Source of the DNA: Trujillonella endophytica
GTDB lineage: Bacteria > Actinomycetota > Actinomycetes > Mycobacteriales > Geodermatophilaceae
Assembly (NCBI RefSeq): GCF_019799905.1
Contig: NZ_JABGCI010000004.1
Location: forward strand, 248,001 to 312,000
DNA: 64,000 nucleotides
Direction: 5' to 3'
The notes beneath the pieces were generated by a model, which ran no database searches, was not told the DNA's origin, and saw only the letters and a list, made by a program, of their open reading frames with translations. This document shows, piece after piece, positions 9,020 to 16,606 of the stretch. Every line of letters starts with the position of its first letter. Positions within the stretch are counted from its first letter, which is position 1. The translations under genes were made by a program, and so were the position numbers.

Positions 9020-9534
9020 CGACGGGATCGGGTGCCGCCGCGGGGCGCCGTGCCCCCGCGGTGGGTGGTGCCGCCGACCACCCGGGGCCGGGGAGCCGGC
9101 TCCGGGAACTGCGTCAGGGCGGTCTCGACCACCCCGAGGAAGGCCTCGACGTCGCGGACCAGGTCGTCGGCCTCGCGCTCGGTCACCGCGCGCGACAGCC
9201 CGGCCTCGGCCGCGGCCCGCTTGGCGGCGCCGGCGGCGAAGAAGGTGGCCCACTCCCCCAGCTCCGGGCAGACCTCGCCGAGCAGCACCCAGGCGCTGCG
9301 CGGACGGCGGCGGCTCCCCTCGGGGCGGGTGCGGGCGGCCAGCACCGCCGCAGCGGCGCGCAGTGCGGCCAGGTGCGCGGTGGCGTAGCGCTCCCGCGGG
9401 TCGGTGGCGGCGGCTGCCTCGGCCAGCCCGCGCCGCGCCTGGTCGAGCAGCCCCGCGGCGGCGGCCGGCACCGGCGGGGGCAGGGGCAGCTGGTCGGCGG
9501 ACCGGTCGTACGGCATGGCTCGCAGCGCACCCAT
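9016..9534 (-). CDS. SAV_6107-family HEPN-domain protein
   Basis: A 172-residue, Ala/Arg-rich helical protein resembling the SAV_6107 HEPN family often seen next to actinobacterial dnaE2. The motif RYATAH (residues 49-54) fits the R-x4-H signature of HEPN ribonucleases, and a helix ELGEWATFFAAGAAKRAAAEAG follows. HEPN proteins act as RNases or nucleotidyltransferase partners; activity here is not proven. The C-terminal ~25 residues are disordered, Arg/Gly-rich. Start and stop both overlap neighbours (TGATG and GTGA), so expression is tightly coupled to DUF6504 and dnaE2. Confidence 0.75.
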   Translation of the reverse strand: MGALRAMPYDRSADQLPLPPPVPAAAAGLLDQARRGLAEAAAATDPRERYATAHLAALRAAAAVLAARTRPEGSRRRPRSAWVLLGEVCPELGEWATFFAAGAAKRAAAEAGLSRAVTEREADDLVRDVEAFLGVVETALTQFPEPAPRPRVVGGTTHRGGTAPRGGTRSRR

Positions 9535-9854
9535 CAGTCGTGCACCCGCACGAGCGACCAGCGGTTGTCCGCGGCGTCCCACGACAGGTCGTAGACCCCG
9601 GCGAAGCTCATCCGCGACCGGCCGGCCCGCACCGCCTCGAGCCGCCACACCTCCCGGGGGGCGACGAGGTCGCCCGAGGCACCCCCCGTGGCAGCGCGCT
9701 GCCACCAGGCCGGGGTCTCCACCCACGAGTCGAGCAGCTCGCCGACGACGTAGCGCGAGCCGCCGCGCCAGAACTGCACCGGGCCGAGCGGACCACGCTC
9801 GACCTGGACCTCCTCGCCGATCCGACCGCCGACCTCGTTCAGCACCCGGCTCAT
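9534..9854 (-). CDS. DUF6504-family protein, first gene of SOS operon
   Basis: A 106-residue protein with the DUF6504 pattern: an N-terminal strand set (GPVQFWRGGSRYVVGELLDSWVE) and a C-terminal YDLSWDAADNRWSLVRVHD. The fold and activity are unknown; homologues are commonly found with the imuB/dnaE2 mutasome genes of actinobacteria. The ATG at 9854 is preceded by GGGGAG. The LexA box lies 92 bp upstream, making this the promoter-proximal gene; its stop overlaps the HEPN start. Confidence 0.75.
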   Translation of the reverse strand: MSRVLNEVGGRIGEEVQVERGPLGPVQFWRGGSRYVVGELLDSWVETPAWWQRAATGGASGDLVAPREVWRLEAVRAGRSRMSFAGVYDLSWDAADNRWSLVRVHD

Positions 9855-9945
9855 GTCAGACTCCCCACCGCTCCCGACCCGTCGCGCCGGCCCACATCGC
9901 GCCGGCGGGTGGGGAAGGACCCGGTAGCACGAGGAGCGACGCCGT

Positions 9946-9961
9946 TCGAACGCGTGTTCGA
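9946..9961. promoter_or_regulatory. LexA (SOS) box
   Basis: The 16-bp palindrome TCGAACGCGTGTTCGA matches the actinobacterial/mycobacterial SOS box (TCGAAC-N4-GTTCGA) at every consensus position. It lies 92 bp upstream of the DUF6504 start and 78 bp upstream of the divergent DinB-like gene, so it most likely represses the DUF6504-HEPN-dnaE2 operon and could affect both directions. Confidence 0.9.
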
Positions 9962-10038
9962 ACACGTCGAGTACACCGGACCCCTCCGCCGGCGTCAAGC
10001 CGGACGCGCCCGTCGTCCCCACCTGCCACCATCGCCGC

Positions 10039-10677
10039 GTGGACGACACGACCGCCTGGGCCACCATCGCCGCCGAGCGGCGGGCCCTCGCCGACCTCCT
10101 GACGACGCTGACCGAGGAGCAGTGGGCCACCCCGAGCCTGTGCGCGGGCTGGACCGTGCGGCACGTGGCCGCCCACCTCATGGCCGGCCCCACCGGCTCG
10201 TGGGCCGGCTTCCTCCGCGCGATGGTGCGCGCCCGGGGTTCCTTCGACCGCGCCAACCACCTCCTGGCCGACGACCGCGCGCGGCTGCCGGCCGCCACCC
10301 TCGCCGCCGACCTGCGGGAGAACGCCGGCAGCCGGTTCACCCCGCCGGGGATGGACTGGCACGCCCCGCTGACCGACCTGCTCGTGCACCGGCTGGACAT
10401 CACCGTCCCGCTCGGCCTCGACCACGGCCGGCCGCTCGACCCGTGGTCCGACGCCCTGGGCCTCCTGACCAGCAGGCGGGCCGCGCCGGCCTTCCTGCCC
10501 CGCGGCCTGCCCGAGCTGACGTACGTCGCCACCGACACGGACTGGTCCCGCGGCACCGGCCCCCGGGTGGAGGGCCCGGTCGAGGCCGTCGCCCTGGCGA
10601 TCACCCGCCGCCCGGTCCGCCTCGACGCGCTGGCCGGCCCCGGCAGCGAGACGCTGCAGAGCTGGGCACGCGGCTGA
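10039..10677 (+). CDS. Mycothiol-dependent maleylpyruvate-isomerase-family protein (DinB superfamily)
   Basis: A 212-residue four-helix-bundle enzyme. Seen: the LCAGWTVRHVAAHLMAG segment with the first metal-binding His, and HAPLTDLLVHRLDITVPLG with the second, as in mycothiol-dependent isomerases and S-transferases. The start is a GTG at 10039. The exact substrate is unknown. Presence of this family implies a mycothiol-producing actinobacterium. It lies divergent from the SOS operon. Confidence 0.85.
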   Translation: MDDTTAWATIAAERRALADLLTTLTEEQWATPSLCAGWTVRHVAAHLMAGPTGSWAGFLRAMVRARGSFDRANHLLADDRARLPAATLAADLRENAGSRFTPPGMDWHAPLTDLLVHRLDITVPLGLDHGRPLDPWSDALGLLTSRRAAPAFLPRGLPELTYVATDTDWSRGTGPRVEGPVEAVALAITRRPVRLDALAGPGSETLQSWARG

Positions 10678-10768
10678 CCGACCACGCCCGGGCGGGCAAC
10701 GGCCGGCGGATCCGGCACCGCGTCGCCCCACCGGCCGTCGCCCGGGCGCGGGTGGGAGGATCGCCCGC

Positions 10769-11287
10769 ATGCCTGCCGCCGACTCCCCCCGGGTCGCCGA
10801 GGTCGTCCGCCGCCTCCGCGAGGCCGGCGCGACCGGCGAGGTGTGCGAGCTCCCCGACAGCGCCCGCACGGCCGCGCAGGCCGCCGAGCAGCTGGGGGTC
10901 CCGGTCGGGGCGATCGCCAACAGCCTGGTCTTCGACGTCGGCGGGGCCCCGCTCCTCGTGCTGACCAGCGGCGCCCACCGCGTCGACACCGGGGCGGTCG
11001 CCCGGCTGCTCGGCGTGGACGAGGTCCGGGTGGCCCGGCCCGACTTCGTCCGCGAGCACACCGGCCAGGCCATCGGCGGCGTCGCCCCGGTCGGCCACCC
11101 CGCCCCGATCGGCACCCTGGTCGACGTCGAACTGGCCCGCTTCGAGCAGGTGTGGGCCGCCGCGGGCCACCCGCACACCGTCTTCCCCACCACCTACGAC
11201 GAGCTCCTCCGGCTCACCGAGGGCACCGCCGCCGAGGTCGGTCCCGGGCCGGCGGAGACGGCCCTCCCCGAGGCGGTACGCGCATGA
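10769..11287 (+). CDS. YbaK/EbsC-family aminoacyl-tRNA deacylase
   Basis: A 172-residue protein with the YbaK/ProX editing-domain pattern: AAQAAEQLGVPVGAIANSLVF, LVLTSGAHRVDT, the FVREHTGQAIGGVAPVGHP core and IGTLVDVELARFEQVWAAAGHPHTVFPT. Family members hydrolyse mischarged aminoacyl-tRNA in trans (for example Cys-tRNA-Pro). Its stop overlaps the ATG of the next gene (ATGA), so it starts a coupled run of five genes reaching 15435. Confidence 0.88.
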   Translation: MPAADSPRVAEVVRRLREAGATGEVCELPDSARTAAQAAEQLGVPVGAIANSLVFDVGGAPLLVLTSGAHRVDTGAVARLLGVDEVRVARPDFVREHTGQAIGGVAPVGHPAPIGTLVDVELARFEQVWAAAGHPHTVFPTTYDELLRLTEGTAAEVGPGPAETALPEAVRA

Positions 11288-11883
11288 CCGGCACCACCCC
11301 CGCGACGCGGGTGACCCAGCTGCCGACCGGGTGGATCCGCGACCACATGCACGAGGCGCTGGCCATCTACGGCGCGGCCATGGGCTACTCGTCCTCGGTG
11401 GTCGCCGGCCGCTACGGCTACGCCATCCAGCACACCGAGCGGCCCGGCTTCCGCGCCGTCGGGGCGTTCCTGGCCGACCCCGACACCGGCGGGGAACGGC
11501 TGGCCGGCTTCGGCTACGGCTACGAGGTCGCCTCCGGGCAGTGGTGGCACGACCAGGTCCGCGCCGCCCTGGACCGGCGGACGGCGAAGCGCTGGCTGCC
11601 CGGAGCCTTCGAGGTGTGCGAGCTGCACGTCCACCCCGACGCCCAGAGCCGGGGCCTGGGCCGCCAGCTGCTGCACGCGCTGGTCGCCGACCTGGCCAAC
11701 CCGGTGGCGCTGCTGTCCACCCCCGACGCCGACACCAAGGCCTTCCGGCTGTACCACGCCGACGGCTTCGTCGACCTGGCCCGCGGTCACCACTTCCCCG
11801 GCGACGCCCGTCCCTTCGCGATCCTGGGGGCCCGCCTGCCGTTGCATCCGCGCCATCCCGCAGGACCGAACGACCAGGTGTGA
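11284..11883 (+). CDS. GNAT-family N-acetyltransferase
   Basis: A 199-residue protein. The acetyl-CoA binding motif A is CELHVHPDAQSRGLGRQLLHAL (Q-x-x-G-x-G type, near residue 120), followed by LLSTPDADTKAFRLYHADGF, which is the typical motif B. The substrate is unknown. The ATG overlaps the upstream stop and its own stop overlaps the GTG of the FAD oxidoreductase, so it is embedded in the coupled gene run leading into the carotenoid trio. Confidence 0.85.
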   Translation: MTGTTPATRVTQLPTGWIRDHMHEALAIYGAAMGYSSSVVAGRYGYAIQHTERPGFRAVGAFLADPDTGGERLAGFGYGYEVASGQWWHDQVRAALDRRTAKRWLPGAFEVCELHVHPDAQSRGLGRQLLHALVADLANPVALLSTPDADTKAFRLYHADGFVDLARGHHFPGDARPFAILGARLPLHPRHPAGPNDQV

Positions 11884-13523
11884 CCCCCGCCCGTCCCCCC
11901 TCCCCTCTGGACGCCGTCGTCGTCGGCTCCGGCCACAACGGCCTGGTGGCCGCCTGCTACCTGGCGCGGGAGGGGCTGCGCGTGGAGGTCGTCGAGCGCG
12001 ACCAGGTGCTCGGCGGGGCCGTGTCCACGGTCGAGCGCTGGCCCGGCGTACAGGTGGACCGCGGGTCGAGCGCGCACGTGATCGTGCGGCACAGCGGCAT
12101 CGTCGAGGAGCTGGACCTCACCGCGCACGGGCTGCGCTACGTCGACTGCGATCCCTGGGGGTTCGCGCCGGCCCCGGTTCCCGGCGACCCCGGCCCGGGC
12201 GGGCGGCCGCTGGTGTTCTCCGTCGACCTCGACGCCACCTGCGCCTCGATCGAGGCCGCCTGCGGGCCGGCCGACGCCGAGGCCTACCGCCGGTTCGTCG
12301 CCGAGTGGGGGCCCCGCAGCCGCGCCGTCGTCGCCTCCTTCGCCGGCCCGCCCAGCCCGGGACGGCTCGTCCGGGCGTTCTGGCCGCTGGGTGCCCCGCG
12401 CGACGGACGGCCGCGCACGCCGGGCGGCGACCTCGCGGTCGACTTCCTCGGCTCGGGCGACGCGCTGCTGGACCGCTGGTTCACCAGCGAGCGGCTCAAG
12501 GCCGCGCTGGCCTGGTTCGGCGCGCAGTCCGGACCGCCGATGAGCGAGCCCGCCACCGCGGCGATGGTCGGCTGGGTCGCGCTGCTGCACGACGTCCCGC
12601 CGGGGCACCCGGTGGGCGGCTCCGGCGGGCTGACGGCGGCGCTGCGCCGCCGCCTGGAGGCCGACGGCGGCCGGGTGTCCCTGGGGGACGCCGCCGAGCG
12701 CCTGCTGGTCGAGGACGGCCGGGTCGCCGGCGTGCGGACGGCGTCCGGGCGGGAGCTGCGCGCGCCGGTCGTCGTCTCCGCGTGCCACGTGCTGGCCACC
12801 CGTGACCTCGCCGGGGACGCCGCTCCCCCGGCGCTGGCCGACGCCGCGCCGCCCCTGGGCAACGGCTTCGGCCTGGTGCTGCGGGCGCTGACCGACGCCC
12901 CGCCGTCCTATCCCGGCGTCCCGGACGAGCTCGCGCTCGGCGGACTGCAGCTGCTGTGCACCGACCGCACCCAGCTGGCCGCCGCGCACGGCGACTTCGC
13001 GGCCGGCCGGCTGCCGCGCGAGCCGGTGCCGCTGGCGATGTGCTTCTCGGCGTCGGACGACACACTCGCCCCACCCGGGCAGCACGTGGTCACCGTCTGG
13101 GGGCAGTGGTACCCGTACGAGCTGGCCAGCGGCGCGGACTGGGACGCCCTCGCCGGCCCCGCCGCCCGGCAGCTGCTCGCGGCCGTCGACCGGTACGCGC
13201 CCGGCTTCGCCGACTCGGTGCGCGAGCTGTACGTGCAGACGCCGGTCGAGCTGGAGCGCGAGCTGTCCCTGCTCCGGGGCAACGTCATGCACGTCGAGAT
13301 GGGCCTGGCCAGCATGTTCTCGCTGCGGCCGACGCCCGCGCTGGCCGGTCAGCGGGTCCCCGGCCTGCCCGGCCTGTACCTGGCCGGGGCCTCCACGCAC
13401 CCCGGAGGCGGGGTGTCGGGCAACTCGGGACGGACGGCGGCGCGACTGGTGCTGGCCGACCGCGGGCGGGTCGCGCGCGGGCGGCGGGCGCTGGCCGGAC
13501 TCGCCGGCCGGGTGCGCCGGTGA
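11880..13523 (+). CDS. FAD-dependent CrtO/phytoene-dehydrogenase-like oxidoreductase
   Basis: A 547-residue flavoprotein. The dinucleotide fold is at the N-terminus (DAVVVGSGHNGLVAACYLAREG, VEVVERDQVLGGAV), and the C-terminal FAD segment reads GLYLAGASTHPGGGVSGNSGRTAA. It belongs to the phytoene-dehydrogenase-related group that includes CrtO ketolases and PYROXD2-like proteins. The GTG overlaps the GNAT stop, and its stop overlaps the CruF-like gene. This coupling suggests it desaturates, ketolates or otherwise oxidises a carotenoid; which reaction cannot be read from sequence. Confidence 0.8.
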   Translation: MTPARPPSPLDAVVVGSGHNGLVAACYLAREGLRVEVVERDQVLGGAVSTVERWPGVQVDRGSSAHVIVRHSGIVEELDLTAHGLRYVDCDPWGFAPAPVPGDPGPGGRPLVFSVDLDATCASIEAACGPADAEAYRRFVAEWGPRSRAVVASFAGPPSPGRLVRAFWPLGAPRDGRPRTPGGDLAVDFLGSGDALLDRWFTSERLKAALAWFGAQSGPPMSEPATAAMVGWVALLHDVPPGHPVGGSGGLTAALRRRLEADGGRVSLGDAAERLLVEDGRVAGVRTASGRELRAPVVVSACHVLATRDLAGDAAPPALADAAPPLGNGFGLVLRALTDAPPSYPGVPDELALGGLQLLCTDRTQLAAAHGDFAAGRLPREPVPLAMCFSASDDTLAPPGQHVVTVWGQWYPYELASGADWDALAGPAARQLLAAVDRYAPGFADSVRELYVQTPVELERELSLLRGNVMHVEMGLASMFSLRPTPALAGQRVPGLPGLYLAGASTHPGGGVSGNSGRTAARLVLADRGRVARGRRALAGLAGRVRR

Positions 13524-14335
13524 GCGCCCCGGCTGCGACCGAGCGGATCCGCGCGGCCGGGCCGCGCGCGCTCCTGCCGTGGGTACTCACCGGCGTCCTG
13601 GTCCTGACCGCCATCGCCTACCCGCTCACCGACGGCGGCGCCCGGACGGCGGTCAGCTGGGCGATCGTGCTCCTGGGCTCGGCGCTCTCGGTGGTGCACG
13701 CGGCGCTGAGCCGGGGTGCCCGCACCGGGCTCGGCGTGCTCGGCCTGGTCGCCGGCGCCGCGATCGCCTTCGAGGCCGTCGGCCTGGCCACCGGGTTCCC
13801 CTACGGCGAGTACACCTACAGCGACGACCTCGGTCCGACCCTGCTCGGTGTGCCGTTCCTGGTGCCGCTGGCCTGGCTGATGATGGCCTGGCCGAGCTGG
13901 CTGCTCGGGGCGCGGCTCACCCGCGGGGTCCCGCCGGCGTGGCGGCGGACGGCCCGGGTGGCCGCGGCCGCCGCGGTCTTCGCCGCGTGGGACGTCGTCC
14001 TGGACCCGCAGATGGTGCAGGCCGGCTACTGGACCTGGGCGCACCCCTCCCCCGGCCTGCCGGGCATCGACACCGTGCCGCTGACCAACCTCGCCGGCTG
14101 GCTGCTCGCCGGGCTGGTGCTGATGGCGCTGCTGGACGTGCTGGTGGCGCGGACCGCCGCTGCCCCCCGGATCGGCGACGCCGCCCCGCTCGTGGCGCTG
14201 GCGTGGATGACCCTCGGCGGGGCGCTGGCCCACGCGGGCTGGCTGGACCTGCCGGGGTCGGCGGCCTGGGGCGTCGTCCTGGCGCTGCCGGTGCTGGCCG
14301 TACTCGCGCTGCAGGCCGCGCGGGCCCGCCGGTGA
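13520..14335 (+). CDS. cruF: CruF-like carotenoid 1,2-hydratase (membrane protein)
   Basis: A 271-residue polytopic membrane protein with about seven hydrophobic segments. The carotenoid biosynthesis protein family (formerly DUF422) hallmark GFPYGEYTYSDDLGP is present, with WDVVLDPQMVQAGYWTW and GIDTVPLTNLAGWL later. Characterised relatives (CruF of cyanobacteria and Deinococcus, CruF/bacterioruberin hydratases of haloarchaea) hydrate the psi-end group at C-1. It is coupled by GTGA overlaps to the FAD oxidoreductase and to the glycosyltransferase, giving a hydration-glycosylation unit. Confidence 0.85.
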   Translation: MSAPAATERIRAAGPRALLPWVLTGVLVLTAIAYPLTDGGARTAVSWAIVLLGSALSVVHAALSRGARTGLGVLGLVAGAAIAFEAVGLATGFPYGEYTYSDDLGPTLLGVPFLVPLAWLMMAWPSWLLGARLTRGVPPAWRRTARVAAAAAVFAAWDVVLDPQMVQAGYWTWAHPSPGLPGIDTVPLTNLAGWLLAGLVLMALLDVLVARTAAAPRIGDAAPLVALAWMTLGGALAHAGWLDLPGSAAWGVVLALPVLAVLALQAARARR

Positions 14336-15435
14336 GCGGCCGGGCCGTCCGCGGGCTGTCGGCGGCCGCGGTGGTCCTGGCGGCGCACGCCGCGGTCAAC
14401 GTCCGGCTGCTGCGCCGTCCGCCGGTGGTGCACCCGCCGGTGCTGCGCCCGGTCACGGTCGTGCTGCCCGTGCGCGACGAGGAGCGGCACGTGGGCGACT
14501 GCCTGGCCGCCGTCCTGGCCCAGCGCGGCGTGCCCGACCTGCGCGTCGTCGTGGTGGACGACGGCTCCACCGACGGCACGGCCCGCGTGGTCCGCGCCGT
14601 CGAGGACCCGCGGGTGCGCCTGCTCGCGGCCGATCCCCCGCCGGCGGGCTGGCTGGGCAAGCCGCACGCCTGCGCCACGGGCGTGGCCGAGGTGGCCGCC
14701 GACCCCGACGGGGTGCTGGTGTTCCTCGACGCCGACGTGCGGCTCGCGCCCGACGCGATCGCCCGCGCCGTCGCCGTCCTGGACGCCTCCGCGCTCGACC
14801 TGGTCTCGCCGTGGCCACGTCCGCTGACCGGCACGCTCGCCGAGCGGCTCGTGCAGCCGCTCTCCCCCTGGCTGTGGGCGACGACGCTGCCGCTGCGGCT
14901 GGCCGAGCGGTCCCGGCGGCCGTCGCTGACCGCGGCCAACGGCCAGTTCCTGGTGCTGACCGTGCCCGCGTACCTGGCGGCCGGCGGGCACACCGCGGTG
15001 CGCGGCGAGGTGCTGGAGGACGTCGCGCTGGCCCGGGCGGTCAAGCGCGCCGGGGGGCGGGCGGTGCCGGTGGCAGGCGCGGAGCTGGCCGAGTGCCGCA
15101 TGTACGACGGGTGGACGGCGCTGTCGGCGGGCTACGCCAAGTCGCTGTGGGCGGCGGTCGGTGGCTCCCCGGCGGCGAGCGTCGCGGCCGCCGCCGTGCT
15201 GAGCGCGGTCGGCGTCGTACCGGCCGTCGCCGCGCTGCGCGGATCGCGCGCCGGGCTGGTCGGCTACGCCGCGGGCGTGGCCGGGCGGGCGGTCAGCGCC
15301 GCGGCGACCGGCAGCCGGGTGTGGCCCGACGCGCTGGCCCACCCGGTGTCGCTGCTGACCTTCGACCTGCTGCTGGCCCGGTCGGTGGCCGGGCACCGGC
15401 GCGGCACGCTCACTTGGCGCGGCCGCACGCTCTGA
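14332..15435 (+). CDS. Family 2 glycosyltransferase, CruG-like
   Basis: A 367-residue protein with an N-terminal membrane helix, a GT2 domain (PVTVVLPVRDEERHVGDCL, VVVVDDGSTDGT, the acidic FLDADVRLAPDA, then EVLEDVALARAVKRAG), and C-terminal hydrophobic segments. In known pathways CruG transfers a sugar to the hydroxyl introduced by CruF; the gene order here supports that role but the sugar is unknown. The GTG start overlaps the cruF stop. It is the last gene of the coupled run. Confidence 0.82.
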   Translation: MSGRAVRGLSAAAVVLAAHAAVNVRLLRRPPVVHPPVLRPVTVVLPVRDEERHVGDCLAAVLAQRGVPDLRVVVVDDGSTDGTARVVRAVEDPRVRLLAADPPPAGWLGKPHACATGVAEVAADPDGVLVFLDADVRLAPDAIARAVAVLDASALDLVSPWPRPLTGTLAERLVQPLSPWLWATTLPLRLAERSRRPSLTAANGQFLVLTVPAYLAAGGHTAVRGEVLEDVALARAVKRAGGRAVPVAGAELAECRMYDGWTALSAGYAKSLWAAVGGSPAASVAAAAVLSAVGVVPAVAALRGSRAGLVGYAAGVAGRAVSAAATGSRVWPDALAHPVSLLTFDLLLARSVAGHRRGTLTWRGRTL

Positions 15436-15437
15436 GG

Positions 15438-15653
15438 GCGCGCGCCCTCCAGGTGGAGGACCTCGTCGTCGTCCAGGACCACACCGGCCTCGCGGATGCG
15501 CGCGTGCGCAGCTCCGGCGTCCGTCGTGCCCCGCCGGACCGCGATCGGGATCTCGCTGCCCGGTGGCAGCAGCACCAGCCCGACCGACGACCCGGGCGGC
15601 ACCACCTCCACCAGCCGGGCGCCGGGCGGACGCACGCCGGACTCATCGACCAC
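15438..15653 (-). pseudogene. Remnant of a glyoxalase/VOC-family gene
   Basis: The reverse strand of this otherwise gene-free gap encodes about 70 residues (…LVEVVPPGSSVGLVLLPP, then TTDAGAAHARIREAGV and a D-rich EVLHLEG) that fit the middle of a VOC protein. There is no start codon or N-terminal beta-alpha unit, and the C-terminal metal-binding strand is missing: reading on runs into antisense of the glycosyltransferase gene. Most likely a decayed gene between the carotenoid run and the flavin reductase. Identification is by motif pattern only. Confidence 0.5.
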
Positions 15654-15702
15654 GGACCCGACCCGTCGCGCTGCTCCGCGGCCGGTGGCAGAGGATGACG
15701 CG

Positions 15703-16359
15703 GTGACCCCGCGCCCCTCCCCCGACCGGACCGCCTTCGACCCCGCGGACATGGAGATCCGGTCGTTCTACCGGGTGCTGAACTCGGTGGTGGTGCCGCG
15801 GCCGATCGCGTGGGTGTGCAGCCGGTCCGCCGAGGGCGTGCACAACCTGGCGCCGCACTCCTTCTACACGGTGGCGTGCGTCGACCCGCCGGTCGTGCAG
15901 TTCACCTCGGTGGGCCGCAAGGACTCGCTGAACAACGTGGAGGCGACGGGGGACTTCACCGTCAACCTGACCCCCGAGCCGCTGTTCGAACAGGTCAACG
16001 CCACGGGCACCGACTTCCCGCCCGACCAGAGCGAGGCCGAGCACACCGGGGTGCACCTCGAGCCCAGCGACCGGGTGGCCGCGATGCGGGTCGCCGAGTC
16101 ACCGGTGTCGATCGAGTGCACGCTGCACTCGACGCTGCGGCTCGGCGACAGCACGGTGGTGTTCGGCCGCGTGCAGTTCATCACCGCGTGGAGCAGTGCC
16201 GTCCGCGACGGCCGGCCGCGGATCGAGGAGCTGCGGCCGCTCGCCAGGCTCGGCGGCAACGAGTGGTCGACCATCGGCGAGGTGCTCGAGATCCCGCGGA
16301 TCCCCTACCGGACCTGGTCGGAGGACCCGACCATCGGCAAGCGCGTCCGCGACCGCTGA
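15703..16359 (+). CDS. Flavin reductase family protein
   Basis: A 218-residue FMN-binding split-barrel protein (flavin reductase-like, PF01613): SVVVPRPIAWVCSRSAEGVHNLAPHSFYTVAC is the FMN-binding opening, followed by VQFTSVGRKDSLNNVEATGDFTVNL and FGRVQFITAW. Such proteins bind FMN and reduce flavin for a partner oxygenase or act alone; no partner gene is adjacent. The GTG at 15703 was taken because the conserved region starts about 25 residues later. Confidence 0.88.
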   Translation: MTPRPSPDRTAFDPADMEIRSFYRVLNSVVVPRPIAWVCSRSAEGVHNLAPHSFYTVACVDPPVVQFTSVGRKDSLNNVEATGDFTVNLTPEPLFEQVNATGTDFPPDQSEAEHTGVHLEPSDRVAAMRVAESPVSIECTLHSTLRLGDSTVVFGRVQFITAWSSAVRDGRPRIEELRPLARLGGNEWSTIGEVLEIPRIPYRTWSEDPTIGKRVRDR

Positions 16360-16414
16360 GCGGCTCCCCCGTCGTCCGCGGCGCCCGCGGCGGCCGGCGC
16401 GCACGCCGCAGTCG

Positions 16415-16494
16415 TGATCGCGAGGGTCACCGTGTCGTCGCCGGGCCCGCGCCGCACCGCGGCTCCGGCGACCTCGGGGCGGCGGTCGCGATCA
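16415..16494. repeat. Widely spaced inverted repeat after flavin reductase gene
   Basis: TGATCGCGA (16415-16423) and its exact complement TCGCGATCA (16486-16494) flank 62 bp. The 247-bp gap between the convergent flavin reductase and adenosine kinase genes holds this and a short direct repeat, and no gene. It may form part of a termination structure or be an intergenic repeat. Confidence 0.45.
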
Positions 16495-16501
16495 TGGTGG
16501 C

Positions 16502-16547
16502 CCTCAGGCGGCACCGGCGATCGGCGCCCCTCGGGCGGCACCGGCGA
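16502..16547. repeat. Short direct repeat, 19-nt core at 27-bp spacing
   Basis: The core CCTCxGGCGGCACCGGCGA occurs at 16502-16520 and 16529-16547, differing at one base. It lies in the non-coding gap upstream of the adenosine kinase stop. No function is apparent. Confidence 0.5.
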
Positions 16548-16606
16548 CGGCCGGCGCCGCCCCACCCTGCCGCGGTGGACCGGGCCGGGACGCGGCCCGA
16601 GGGACG

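Noticed and set aside
5183-9388. 1,401-codon open frame on the + strand opposite dnaE2
   Set aside because: It is antisense to a convincing DnaE2 with all motifs and has only Gly/Arg/Gln/Asp-rich composition without domains; long shadow frames are expected at this GC content.
16360-16606. Small gene in the gap before adenosine kinase
   Set aside because: No frame has a ribosome binding site with plausible coding character; the region is made of short direct and inverted repeats.
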